Shown here: positions 37,532 through 46,617 of the stretch, one piece after another
How positions within the stretch are numbered: the first letter of the stretch is position 1
Layout of the letters: the number at the start of each line of letters is the position of its first letter
Source: Hoeflea sp. IMCC20628
GTDB lineage: Bacteria; Pseudomonadota; Alphaproteobacteria; Rhizobiales; Rhizobiaceae
Reading direction: 5' to 3'
Assembly: GCF_001011155.1 (NCBI RefSeq)
Contig: NZ_CP011479.1
Location: 2,064,501-2,128,500, forward strand
DNA: 64,000 nt
The notes under the pieces: generated by a model
What the model was told of the DNA's origin: nothing
The model's database searches: none
What the model saw: only the letters and a program-made list of their open reading frames with translations
Made by a program: the position numbers and the translations under genes

Positions 37532-38847
37532 GCGGAATGGGTTGGGAAGTCATGCTCTCTCTGATGGGCGGTCTGCTGGTCGTCCTCATGGGAATTGGGG
37601 TGCCGGTAGCTTTCGCATTTCTCGCGCTTAATCTTGCAGGTGCGTATCTAATCCTAGGTGGTGAGTCAGGCCTGCGCCTGCTCGCGTTGAGCACCACCGA
37701 AGCCGTGACTTCATTTTCACTTGTGCCCATCCCGCTTTTCATCCTTATGGGCGAGATACTTCTCCATACCGGTTTGGCGACCCGAGCGATCCACGCAATC
37801 GAGCGCTTGATTGCCGGCGTTCCCGGTCGTCTGTCGCTGGTGGCTGTGGTCAGTGGAGGTGTTTTCGCCTCGTTGTCAGGATCCAGCATCGCCAACACTG
37901 CGGTCTTGGGCAGGGTGCTTCTGCCCGAAATGCTGCGTCTCGGCTATCACCCGCTTCTCAGCATCGGGCCCATTCTTGCCATCGGCGGGGTTGCCATGCT
38001 GATCCCGCCCTCAGCACTTGCAGTCCTTTTCGGAAGCCTTGCAGGGATCTCGATCTCAAAGCTTCTTCTCGCAGGCATTGTACCGGGCATCATACTGGCC
38101 GCACTCTTCTTCATTTTCATTGTTGCCGTGTCGCGCCTCCGGCCAGATCTGGCGCCTGCACAACCAGAAGAGACCGAACCGTTTCGCGCCCGGTGGCGTC
38201 CATTCCTGATTTACGTTTTGCCGTTGATGATCATCGTCATCGTCGTGGTTGGCAGTATCCTGAGCGGCATTGCGACTCCAACTGAATCCGCCGCACTGGG
38301 CAGCATCGCCACGGTTCTGGTCGCTGCCTGCTACCGCTCGTTAAGCTGGAAGGTTATCAGCAAGGCGCTGTCGGGCACCGCAGCAACCACCGCCACCATC
38401 TTTATCATCATCAGTGGTTCCATCGCATTCTCTCAGATTCTTTCGTTTTCCGGCACGACCAGACAGCTCGTGGCAGTCGTGACCTCAATGGATATTGAGA
38501 TCGGAACGCTGGTACTTATGATGCTGCTGGTTGCATTGTTGCTGGGGATGTTGATGGACCAGATCAGCATCATGCTGATAACGCTGCCGTTCTTCATGCC
38601 CCTGATAAATCTCGGAGGTGTTGATCCGATATGGTTCGGCGTGATGATGCTGATTGCACTTGAGGTCGGGCTTATCACGCCACCCTTTGGGCTTCTCCTT
38701 TTCATCATGCAATCAGTTGCACCAGAGGGTGTGACAATGCGTCAGATCCTGAGCAGCATCACGCCTTACATCGGCATCGAGATTTTCGGACTGTTCTTGA
38801 TCTTCGCCTTTCCCGCCCTTGCACTTTGGCTCCCAGGATTTATGTAA
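37528..38847 (+). CDS. TRAP transporter large permease (DctM)
   Basis: A 439-residue channel subunit with about twelve helices. Family blocks are PVAFAFLALNLAGAY, FILMGEILLHTGLATRAI, VVSGGVFASLSGSSIANTAVLG, MLIPPSALAVLFG and the C-terminal EVGLITPPFGLLLFIMQSVAP. It carries out the sodium-coupled transport step. It ends five bases before the next gene, so the TRAP operon continues into the oxidoreductase. Confidence 0.94.
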   Translation: MSGMGWEVMLSLMGGLLVVLMGIGVPVAFAFLALNLAGAYLILGGESGLRLLALSTTEAVTSFSLVPIPLFILMGEILLHTGLATRAIHAIERLIAGVPGRLSLVAVVSGGVFASLSGSSIANTAVLGRVLLPEMLRLGYHPLLSIGPILAIGGVAMLIPPSALAVLFGSLAGISISKLLLAGIVPGIILAALFFIFIVAVSRLRPDLAPAQPEETEPFRARWRPFLIYVLPLMIIVIVVVGSILSGIATPTESAALGSIATVLVAACYRSLSWKVISKALSGTAATTATIFIIISGSIAFSQILSFSGTTRQLVAVVTSMDIEIGTLVLMMLLVALLLGMLMDQISIMLITLPFFMPLINLGGVDPIWFGVMMLIALEVGLITPPFGLLLFIMQSVAPEGVTMRQILSSITPYIGIEIFGLFLIFAFPALALWLPGFM

Positions 38848-38851
38848 TTTC

Positions 38852-41800
38852 ATGCTCACAGTTCCCCAATCGCACCCCCTCTCCCCCATCGAAGAACGCT
38901 TTACACTGGAGTCGGGAAAGGTTCATCTGACCGGCACCCAGGCGCTGGTCCGTGTTCTGGTTGATCAGCGCCGCCGGGACATTGCTGCCGGAGTTCAAAC
39001 CGGGGGTTTCGTTTCAGGCTATCGCGGCTCACCCCTTGGTGGCCTTGATCATCAGTTGTGGCGTTCGGCGAAGCTGCTTGAAGAACACAATATCGTCTTC
39101 GAGCCAGGTTTGAACGAGGACCTCGCCGCGACGGCTGTGTGGGGATCACAACTTACGGCTTTGAACGCTGACCGTACCGTTGAGGGTGTGATTGGTCTTT
39201 GGTACGGCAAGGGGCCCGGGCTCGACCGCTCGATGGATGCGCTCAAACATGGCAATTCGGCTGGTTCAAGCCGGTGGGGCGGGGTGCTTGCAATTGCCGG
39301 CGATGACCACGGCGCGTCTTCATCAACACTGGCGCACCAGTCTGATCACGGGTTCATTGCGGCACAGATGCCTGTCATCGCACCGGCAACGGTGGCGGAG
39401 ATCTATCGCTTTGGTCTGCTCGGATATGCCCTGTCGAGATATTCCGGTCTCTGGGTCGGAATGACTGCACTGACCGAGGTGGTGGAAGGATCCGCTTCGG
39501 TCGATATCTCGCCCGGTGCCATATCCCTCCCGGAACTTGATGAACCCGGAAGCCTGCACATTCGTTGGCCGGACCCGCCTGCGGCGATGGAAGCTCGCCT
39601 CATTGGCGAAAGAATGCAGGCCGTGGCAAGATTTGCTGGAACCGGAGTGTTCGACCAGGTGGTTTGTCGAAGTGATCGTCCCTGGCTCGGGATAGTCGCT
39701 CCCGGCAAAGCCGCGCTCGACGTCGTTGACGCTTTGAGAATCCTGGGGCTGTCGCTCGATGAGGCCGCCAGTCTTGGAGTGAGCATCTACAAGCCTGGTC
39801 TCGTTTGGCCACTCGCCCAACCCGGGCTACGCGATTTTTCGGACGGCCATTCAACGTTGCTCGTTATCGAAGAGAAGCGTCCCGTGGTGGAGGACCAGAT
39901 TGCACGTATTTTCTATGGCCAGACGTCCGCTCCCACCCTGATCGGGAAGCATGACGAGCAAGGCCGAAACCTTGTTCCGGAAACGGGGGTTCTGGATACA
40001 GCATTCCTGGCGAAGTTGCTCGGTGAACGGATTCTGGAGCAACGCCCGGACCTTGAGAAATTAAGGAACCGCGTTGCATCACTCCGGACTTCTCTGAGCT
40101 CAAGGCCGGCTCCAGCTGCGCCTGAAAGGCCACCTTACTTTTGTGCCGGTTGTCCTCACAATACCTCGACGAAAGTCCCCGACGGCAGCAAAGCCATGGC
40201 AGGCATCGGCTGTCATGGAATGGCCAGCTGGCTTCCTGACCGCCAGATAGAGTCCATGACCCACATGGGCGGTGAAGGAATGCACTGGATCGGGCAGCAA
40301 CGGTTCACGACAGAGAAGCACCGCTTCCAGAATCTTGGAGATGGAACCTATGCTCATTCGGCATCGCTGAACATCAGGGCAGCCGTTGCTGCCGCCTCAA
40401 ACATCACGTTCAAGCTACTCTACAATGATGCGGTGGCAATGACCGGCGGCCAGCCGGTTGAAGGCGGGCTGACGCCTCAGCAAATGGTCAGCCAGGTTGT
40501 GGCAGAAGGCGTCAAGAAGGTGGTTCTGGTCACCGATGATGTGGACCGCTATCGCGATCGCAACGGCTTGCCGCCTCAAGTTGAGGTGCTTGATCGCAGT
40601 GAAATGGATCGCGTCCAGCGCGAATTGAGGGAAATCGAAGGCGTCACGGTCCTTCTTTACGAGCAGACTTGTGCGACGGAGCTGCGCAGACGGCGCAAAC
40701 GTGGAGAAGCCAAGCGTCCGGATCTCCGCGTGGTCATTGATGAGAGGGTTTGTGAGGGATGCGGTGATTGCCATACGCAATCGGGCTGCATTGCAATCGA
40801 GCCCCTTGAAACGGCTCTCGGTCGGAAGCGTCAGATCAACCAGTCCTCATGTAATCTGGATACTTCCTGCCTCAAGGGATTTTGCCCGAGTTTTGTGACT
40901 GTGAGCGGCGCGACTGGAACGAAGAAGAAGAAAGTTGCCTCTCCATCGTCCTCAAATTCGATCGAACTTGAGGAGCCGATGATCAAAGCTCCGACAGACC
41001 CATACAACATCATGCTTCCCGGAGTTGGGGGGACAGGCATTGTTACCATTTCGCAGATCCTTGCGATGGCAGCGCATCTTGAGGGCCTGAGCGCGACTTC
41101 GCTGGACATGGCGGGTCTCGCGCAGAAGAATGGCGCAGTGACAAGCCATGTTCGGATATCGCAAAACGAGCACTTCGCTGCCGCGAAGATCCCCGCAGAG
41201 AGCACCGATCTCCTGATCGCCACGGATTTGGTCGTGGCTGAGGCACCAGCGGTCCGGACAACACTTTCGCCCGCCCGAACACACATCATCGCCAATTCGG
41301 ATGTCATGCCGACACTTTCCTTCGTTTTTGACGGCAATGCCGGGGCCAATGGCGGCGAGCGGATCGATCGGTTAAGAGCACTCGCGTTCGACCTGCGGGA
41401 CATCCCTGCAGAAGGCATCGCTGTTGATCTGTTCGGGGATGGCATTGCCAAGAACATGATCATGCTGGGATATGCTTGGCAGTGTGGCCTGATCCCGCTG
41501 CAACGGCAGAGCATCGAACGCGCTATAGAACTCAACGGTGCCGCAGTGGCGATGAACAAGGAGGCGTTCGACGCCGGGCGCCGGCTCGCGTCCCCTGCCC
41601 AGGGGTCCAAACCGGTGGCAAAGCCGAAAGCTCTGCCGCAGCTTGATGAAACGGCAATGGTTGAGCAACTCACGTCCTATCAGGGCAGCCAATGGGCAAA
41701 TCGTTTCAAGAAATCGCTCGAACCACTTCGTGTGTCCGAGAGCCAATCTGGTGGCGATGGCAGTCTCACATCGACCGCAGCGCGCTCGTTGCTGAAACTG

Positions 41801-42289
41801 ATGACCTACAAGGATGAATACGAAGTGGCGCGGCTGCATTCCGATGGCCAATTGGACCGGCGACTGCAAAGCATGTTTGATGGCGATATGAATGTAACCT
41901 ATCATCTGGCGCCACCATTTCTCTCACGGATAGATCCGGCGACAGGTCGGCCGCGAAAGATTGCGTTTGGATCGTGGATCCGTCCCTTGTTTTCCGGTCT
42001 TGCCAAGGCAAGATTCCTCCGCGGAACATTGCTGGATCCGTTTGGCTATGCGGCAGAGCGACGCGAAGAACGGGCTTTGATTTCCGAGTTCGAAACAATC
42101 ATAAGTGACATGAGCAAGAAACTGGCTTCAGAAGATCTGGCGGTTGTGAAACGGGTTCTCGAATTGCCGCTTGAAATCAGAGGTTTTGGCCCCGTCAAGC
42201 AAGAAGCAATTTCAAAATACCGCAGCGAGTTGGTCCGATTGTCGGCTTCGGTTTCAAACGATGAAGCAAAGAATTTGATCGATGGGTAA
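38852..42289 (+). CDS. Fused indolepyruvate ferredoxin oxidoreductase (IorA-IorB type)
   Basis: A 1145-residue single-chain 2-oxoacid:acceptor oxidoreductase of the aerobic proteobacterial type. It oxidatively decarboxylates aryl pyruvates (indolepyruvate, phenylpyruvate) to acyl-CoA. Order: pyrimidine-binding domain (TGGFVSGYRGSPLGGLD near 55), TPP domain (CAGCPHN near 440, then GIGCHGM and YNDAVAMTGGQP), a ferredoxin-like cluster segment (VCEGCGDC...CLKGFC near 640-690), and a gamma domain (MLPGVGGTGIVTISQ near 725, LAQKNGAVTSHVRIS). A linker DUF follows at the C-terminus. The ATG at 38852 is preferred over an upstream TTG. It overlaps the TetR gene by eight bases. Confidence 0.93.
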   Translation: MLTVPQSHPLSPIEERFTLESGKVHLTGTQALVRVLVDQRRRDIAAGVQTGGFVSGYRGSPLGGLDHQLWRSAKLLEEHNIVFEPGLNEDLAATAVWGSQLTALNADRTVEGVIGLWYGKGPGLDRSMDALKHGNSAGSSRWGGVLAIAGDDHGASSSTLAHQSDHGFIAAQMPVIAPATVAEIYRFGLLGYALSRYSGLWVGMTALTEVVEGSASVDISPGAISLPELDEPGSLHIRWPDPPAAMEARLIGERMQAVARFAGTGVFDQVVCRSDRPWLGIVAPGKAALDVVDALRILGLSLDEAASLGVSIYKPGLVWPLAQPGLRDFSDGHSTLLVIEEKRPVVEDQIARIFYGQTSAPTLIGKHDEQGRNLVPETGVLDTAFLAKLLGERILEQRPDLEKLRNRVASLRTSLSSRPAPAAPERPPYFCAGCPHNTSTKVPDGSKAMAGIGCHGMASWLPDRQIESMTHMGGEGMHWIGQQRFTTEKHRFQNLGDGTYAHSASLNIRAAVAAASNITFKLLYNDAVAMTGGQPVEGGLTPQQMVSQVVAEGVKKVVLVTDDVDRYRDRNGLPPQVEVLDRSEMDRVQRELREIEGVTVLLYEQTCATELRRRRKRGEAKRPDLRVVIDERVCEGCGDCHTQSGCIAIEPLETALGRKRQINQSSCNLDTSCLKGFCPSFVTVSGATGTKKKKVASPSSSNSIELEEPMIKAPTDPYNIMLPGVGGTGIVTISQILAMAAHLEGLSATSLDMAGLAQKNGAVTSHVRISQNEHFAAAKIPAESTDLLIATDLVVAEAPAVRTTLSPARTHIIANSDVMPTLSFVFDGNAGANGGERIDRLRALAFDLRDIPAEGIAVDLFGDGIAKNMIMLGYAWQCGLIPLQRQSIERAIELNGAAVAMNKEAFDAGRRLASPAQGSKPVAKPKALPQLDETAMVEQLTSYQGSQWANRFKKSLEPLRVSESQSGGDGSLTSTAARSLLKLMTYKDEYEVARLHSDGQLDRRLQSMFDGDMNVTYHLAPPFLSRIDPATGRPRKIAFGSWIRPLFSGLAKARFLRGTLLDPFGYAAERREERALISEFETIISDMSKKLASEDLAVVKRVLELPLEIRGFGPVKQEAISKYRSELVRLSASVSNDEAKNLIDG

Positions 42290-42941
42290 GCAGCCTGCAG
42301 TCAAGATCCCGCGAACGAACAGAAAAAACTCGGCACGTCGCGAACTGATTGTGCGCCGAGCGGCAGAGCTGTTCGATGAAAGGGGCGTTACACACACGTC
42401 CATCGAGGAAATCGCCAGCGCCATTGGCGTTACAAGAGAGGCCATTTACTACTATTTTTCGGACAAGCTCGATATCCTTTTGGAGATCATCTACCCGGAA
42501 AGCGTGTCTCTTGACGCAGGTCTTCAGCGGATCATGGCGCTTGAGATCAGCGTCCGCGAGAAGCTTGTTCTGGCGATTGAAAACCACCTTCACCGGTTCA
42601 ATCCCAACTATCTGGAGATGGTCCTGAGTGTTCGGCGGCTCGGGCGCCTGAAGGCTGATACCCGCGTGGTTCCGCTGCTCAACATATGGCGGCGATATCA
42701 GCGCAGCTGGATCGATCTTGTCGCAGACGGCCAGGAACGCGGGGAACTCCCCGAACATCTTGATCCGAAGGTTGTCGCTTATGCCCTGCTCGGCATGTGC
42801 AACTCTCCATCGACCTGGTTCAGACCAAGCGCCAATCTCTCGATTGACGATCTGGCTGCGACCTTCGTTGAGCTGATCCTCAATGGCGTGCTTCTGCGCG
42901 ACCCGGCGGCAAAGGCAGAGGCCGCTCCACACAACGAATAG
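42282..42941 (+). CDS. TetR-family transcriptional regulator
   Basis: A 219-residue repressor. The N-terminal helix-turn-helix (about 17-65) reads RRAAELFDERGVTHTSIEEIASAIGVTREAIYYYFSDKLDIL. The ligand-binding helical domain resembles the KstR2/FadR-like group that senses acyl-CoA thioesters (inference). It overlaps the oxidoreductase gene and is therefore part of the catabolic operon. The two TTYTAC-N6-GTAAAA repeats flanking the crotonase gene are candidate targets. Confidence 0.9.
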   Translation: MGKQPAVKIPRTNRKNSARRELIVRRAAELFDERGVTHTSIEEIASAIGVTREAIYYYFSDKLDILLEIIYPESVSLDAGLQRIMALEISVREKLVLAIENHLHRFNPNYLEMVLSVRRLGRLKADTRVVPLLNIWRRYQRSWIDLVADGQERGELPEHLDPKVVAYALLGMCNSPSTWFRPSANLSIDDLAATFVELILNGVLLRDPAAKAEAAPHNE

Positions 42942-42970
42942 ACACAAAATATTTCAATCCGGAGCACGGC

Positions 42971-43015
42971 CCCTTTCGGGTGCAGGTCTCAGGTTGAAGC
43001 CTTTATCCGAAAGGG
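42971..43015 (+). promoter_or_regulatory. Hairpin that would cover the SDR ribosome-binding site
   Basis: CCCTTTCGG (42971-42979) is the exact reverse complement of CCGAAAGGG (43007-43015), with 27 bases between. The second arm contains the AAAGGG ribosome-binding site six bases before the SDR ATG, so the folded leader would block initiation. Confidence 0.45.
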
Positions 43016-43021
43016 AAACAA

Positions 43022-43789
43022 ATGGATATCTCGGCTCATGTTGCCTTTGTAACAGGTGGTGGAAGCGGCCTTGGTGCCGCCACGGCGCGCTACCTTTCCA
43101 AGGCAGGTGCAATCGTTGCTGTCGTTGATAGGGACAAGAAGGCAGCCGAAGCGGTTGCAAGCGATTGTGGCGGACTGGCCGTCGTTGCCGATGTAACAGA
43201 CCGGGCATCCGTGCAGAGCGCATTTGACACTGTTTGCCACGATCTCGGCAGCGCGCCGCGGATAGTTGTCAATTGTGCGGGCATCGGCAATGCCGCGAGA
43301 ATCGTCGACAGGGACGGGAACCTTTCCCTCGATTTGTTCGAACGCATTATTCGTGTCAATCTGCTCGGCACATACACCGTTCTGAGTTTTGCGGCCCGCG
43401 CCATGGCCAAGTTGCCTACCCTGAACGAAGACGGAGAACGCGGCGTCATCATCAACACCGCGTCCGTTGCCTGGCAGGACGGGCAGATCGGCCAGACGGC
43501 CTATGCTGCTTCAAAAGGCGGTATCGCATCGCTGACGCTTCCAGCTGCACGCGAGCTGGCGCGGGATGGAATTCGTGTGGCGACCATTGCACCAGGGTTG
43601 TTTGAAACAGCCATGACTGAAGGTTTGCGTGACGACATCCGCGCCGCCCTTGCCAGCAACATTCCGTTTCCCCAACGCCTTGGCCACCCCGAAGAATATG
43701 CACGCGCTGTTGAATCGATCGTGTGCAACCCGATGATCAATGGCACAATCATTCGTCTTGATGGCGCGGTCCGTCTGACACCTCGCTGA
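43022..43789 (+). CDS. Short-chain dehydrogenase, 3-hydroxyacyl-CoA dehydrogenase type II-like
   Basis: A 255-residue classical SDR that would oxidise a 3-hydroxyacyl-CoA with NAD+. The nucleotide loop is TGGGSGLG near 11-18, VVDRD gives an NAD-preferring acidic residue, NCAG follows, and the catalytic Ser (NTASVAWQDG), Tyr and Lys (YAASK) are present. The AYAASKGGIASLTLPAARELA block and the C-terminal GTIIRLDGA match HSD17B10-type proteins. With the crotonase, thiolase and ligase it completes a beta-oxidation-like set. An acyl-CoA dehydrogenase is missing from the window. Confidence 0.92.
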   Translation: MDISAHVAFVTGGGSGLGAATARYLSKAGAIVAVVDRDKKAAEAVASDCGGLAVVADVTDRASVQSAFDTVCHDLGSAPRIVVNCAGIGNAARIVDRDGNLSLDLFERIIRVNLLGTYTVLSFAARAMAKLPTLNEDGERGVIINTASVAWQDGQIGQTAYAASKGGIASLTLPAARELARDGIRVATIAPGLFETAMTEGLRDDIRAALASNIPFPQRLGHPEEYARAVESIVCNPMINGTIIRLDGAVRLTPR

Positions 43790-44458
43790 CCCGATCGACC
43801 TGGTTCGTTGCGCGATGTTTCGCCGGTTTGTAGTGTATTGTGCCACCGTAACATTTGCACGTGGACCTGATTAGCTGCGGAGAATGACCGTAGTCGTGCG
43901 CTAAGTTGACAGCATTGAAAGCACGGGCCAATGGCGGCGTGGGGAGGAACCGCTGGCCCCAGGAGCTTAATCGGACGCCTTGGACGAACCCTTTGGAGAT
44001 TGATCAGCCCGCGTCGAATGACAGCTAGCACTATTCCTAACGCTAAATGCTGTCATTACGCTCCCGGCCCCAAACGAGCCGGCCGGGAATGCGCCCCAAA
44101 GCGGTCATTTACGCCGTGGGCGAGTACACCTTGAAGCCGAAATTGTATCGGCAGGATTTACGTCGTCTTCACGCCAAGAGCGGTATTGGGCACAAGAAGG
44201 CGGCAGGCCGACTTGGGAGACCTGCAAGCAGGCAACATGTCGACATACCATTGACTGTCCATTCGACTATGACTTGCACTTCAACATTCCCGACCCCACC
44301 CTAAAAAACACCGGGGAAGCTTGAGTTTCCAAATATCACAGCAATCGCCGTTGGCACCAAACAGGTCCGTGGGGCAGATCAATTCCCCTACGCTAGGCGA
44401 CCGCCTTGCCCCGCTCAAGACTTTGTTCTGACAATACCCGGCTGGAATGTTTCGGGTG
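43790..44458. other. Intergenic scar with interspersed repeat copy
   Basis: About 670 bases between the SDR and the convergent aldolase/dehydrogenase gene. Bases 44067-44109 are the second copy of the repeat found at 24243-24286. I find no gene, tRNA or complete IS; the mixed composition suggests an old insertion boundary between the two catabolic clusters. Confidence 0.55.
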
Positions 44459-46531
44459 CTACCGTAAGGCAGCTTCGATGTTGCCTCCATCCACGGTGAT
44501 GACATGAGCGGTCGTGCGCTCAGATTGCGCAAGTGCTAAAAATGCGTCGGCGACATGACGGGCTTCGACCTCGGCCTTTAGCAGATTGCCCGCCATGTAA
44601 TCGGACGTGCAGACCCCCCTCGCCTCGGCGCGGGACTTGATGAAATCATCGGTCAACAGGCCGGAACGGATCCTGTCCGCGTTGACGCCGTTGACCCGGA
44701 TGCCGGCCTCGCCAAGCTCCAGCGCCAGTTGCCGGACCAGGAAGAAGGTGGCAGCCTTGGGAAGCCCGTAGGCGCCAAATCCCTTGCCCGGATTGACCGC
44801 CTGCTTGGAAACGTTGAACAGCATCTGCCCGCCATGATCCTGTGCCAAAAACACCTTTGCCGCAGCCCGCGCCATGGTCAGGTGGGAAAAGAAATTGAGC
44901 TCGAAACTTGAGCGCAGTATCTCCTCGTCGAGATCCAGCAGCATGCCCTGGATGGCCGCGCCTGCGTTTGAGACCAACACATCGAGACCGCCGAAGCGCT
45001 GGACGATTTCACCGACCACCTGGTCTGCAGCGCCCTTCGCGGTGAGATCTGCAACAACCGCAAGACAGTTCGGCCCGATCGAAGCCGCGGCAGTCTTGCA
45101 GGCCTCGGCGTTGAAATCGATCAGCGCGATTGCCGCGCCTTCCCGGGCGAAGGCCTTTGCTGTGGCAAGCCCAATGGCGCCGGCACCGCCGGTCACGGCG
45201 ACAATCTGTCCGGCAAACGGCTTTGCCGCGGCCTTTGACAGCTTGGCCTGTTCGAGCGACCAGTATTCCATATCAAACAGATCATCCGGCCCGATGGGGT
45301 GGAAGCCGCCGACCGCTTCGCCCTGGCTCATCACCTCGACGGTCTGCTCGGCGATATCGGCAGCCGCCGATGCCGCGGCCGCGTCTTTGCCGATGCCGGC
45401 AATGCCGACGCCTTCGATCCAGGCCACGCAAGGGTGCGGCTCAAGCATGACCTTGCCGCCGCCCACTCTTTTGAGTTGGGTATCGAAAACCGCCCGGTAG
45501 GCCTTTGCAAATTCCTCGACCCTTGCTTCGATGCCGGTGCGCCCCTTGGCGAAGTCATCCTTGCTCAGAACCAGCATGCGGCCCTTGGTGCGGATCACGT
45601 GATCCGGTGAGGCGGTGCCGCGTTGCGCCAGATCATCAAGATCGCTGCGATCGAGAAAGGCCTTGATTGCCTCACCGCACCTTATGTCCAACACCGCAGG
45701 GCGTGGCGCAGCATTGTGATGTGAACCACGCAGGCGTCCGACGGCACCGCGCAGGATCGGAAGGACAGAGGTCGCTGAAGCCGGATCGGCAATCGAGCGG
45801 TTCCGGTTGACTGTTCCTTCGAACCTTCGGCCATTGCTCCGGTTGGCAAGCCACTCCTCGACCATGTTGGTGTGCTCGATCACACGGTCGTAACTTTCTT
45901 TGGCCGTCGCGCCAAATGTGAAGTGCCCATGCTTGAGCAGGATCAACCCCTCGCAATCGGGATTGGCGTCAAACACTTCGGCTGCCTTTTTAGCCAGCGC
46001 AAAACCGGGCATGATGTAAGGCACAACCGCCAACCGGTCGCCAAAGATTTCGCGGATCGCCGTTTTGGCTTCGGGAAGGTTTGCCAGCACCAGAAAGGCC
46101 GTCGCATGGGTGTGATCAACAAATGTGTGCGGCAGAAAAGCATGCAGCAAAGCTTCCACCGACGGGTTGGGCGCACCCGAATCAATCAGGTTGGAGCGCT
46201 GCATGTTGACCATGTCCTCGTCGGACAGGGCGTCGAGCTTGCGCATCTCGAGCAACGGTTCCAGCCGCACGCCCGGCAAGCCTGGAGCTTCGAGAGTATC
46301 GAGATCCCAACCGCTGCCCTTGACGTGCAGCACCGGCTGGCTGATGCCAAACAGGTCGTCACGCTGGGTTTTAACCGAGGTGTTGCCGCCGCCGTGCATG
46401 ACCAGATCCGAATCTGCGCCGATCAGCCTCGAGGAATAGACCCGAAGCGCCAAAGTCTGATCCGCCGGGAGGTTGCCCGCTGCGCGAACCCGCTCATTCG
46501 CTTCCTTGTCATTCCATCTGTTTTGACGCAT
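44459..46531 (-). CDS. Fused class II aldolase / short-chain dehydrogenase (RhaD type)
   Basis: A 690-residue bifunctional enzyme. The N-terminal class II aldolase domain has HGGGNTSVKT near 46, HTHATAF near 140 and HGHFTFG near 201, giving zinc-binding His residues. The C-terminal SDR domain has TGGAGAIG near 447, SNAG, and YGLPK at 588-592 with a preceding Ser (FNVSK). Relatives cleave rhamnulose-1-phosphate to DHAP and lactaldehyde, then oxidise the aldehyde. Here no rhamnose kinase or isomerase is present, but mtnK and mtnA are. The likely substrate is therefore 5-methylthioribulose-1-phosphate or 5-deoxyribulose-1-phosphate (inference). The start has CAGGAG seven bases upstream. It is divergent from the SorC regulator. 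Confidence 0.9.
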   Translation of the reverse strand: MRQNRWNDKEANERVRAAGNLPADQTLALRVYSSRLIGADSDLVMHGGGNTSVKTQRDDLFGISQPVLHVKGSGWDLDTLEAPGLPGVRLEPLLEMRKLDALSDEDMVNMQRSNLIDSGAPNPSVEALLHAFLPHTFVDHTHATAFLVLANLPEAKTAIREIFGDRLAVVPYIMPGFALAKKAAEVFDANPDCEGLILLKHGHFTFGATAKESYDRVIEHTNMVEEWLANRSNGRRFEGTVNRNRSIADPASATSVLPILRGAVGRLRGSHHNAAPRPAVLDIRCGEAIKAFLDRSDLDDLAQRGTASPDHVIRTKGRMLVLSKDDFAKGRTGIEARVEEFAKAYRAVFDTQLKRVGGGKVMLEPHPCVAWIEGVGIAGIGKDAAAASAAADIAEQTVEVMSQGEAVGGFHPIGPDDLFDMEYWSLEQAKLSKAAAKPFAGQIVAVTGGAGAIGLATAKAFAREGAAIALIDFNAEACKTAAASIGPNCLAVVADLTAKGAADQVVGEIVQRFGGLDVLVSNAGAAIQGMLLDLDEEILRSSFELNFFSHLTMARAAAKVFLAQDHGGQMLFNVSKQAVNPGKGFGAYGLPKAATFFLVRQLALELGEAGIRVNGVNADRIRSGLLTDDFIKSRAEARGVCTSDYMAGNLLKAEVEARHVADAFLALAQSERTTAHVITVDGGNIEAALR

Positions 46532-46560
46532 TACCGACTCCTGCCTATGTGAACCAAGGC

Positions 46561-46594
46561 CATTTGACAAAAGTCACGCCTTATTGTCAAATGT
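46561..46594. promoter_or_regulatory. SorC operator candidate, site 1
   Basis: A perfect ten-base inverted repeat CATTTGACAA / TTGTCAAATG (46561-46570, 46584-46593) lies between the divergent aldolase and regulator genes. The sub-site 46572-46594 fits ACATTTGNCA-N8-TGAC on the minus strand, shared with the mtnK and ABC promoters. A TATATA stretch follows toward the regulator. Confidence 0.65.
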
Positions 46595-46617
46595 ATATAT
46601 AGCAGCGATGGATTAAA

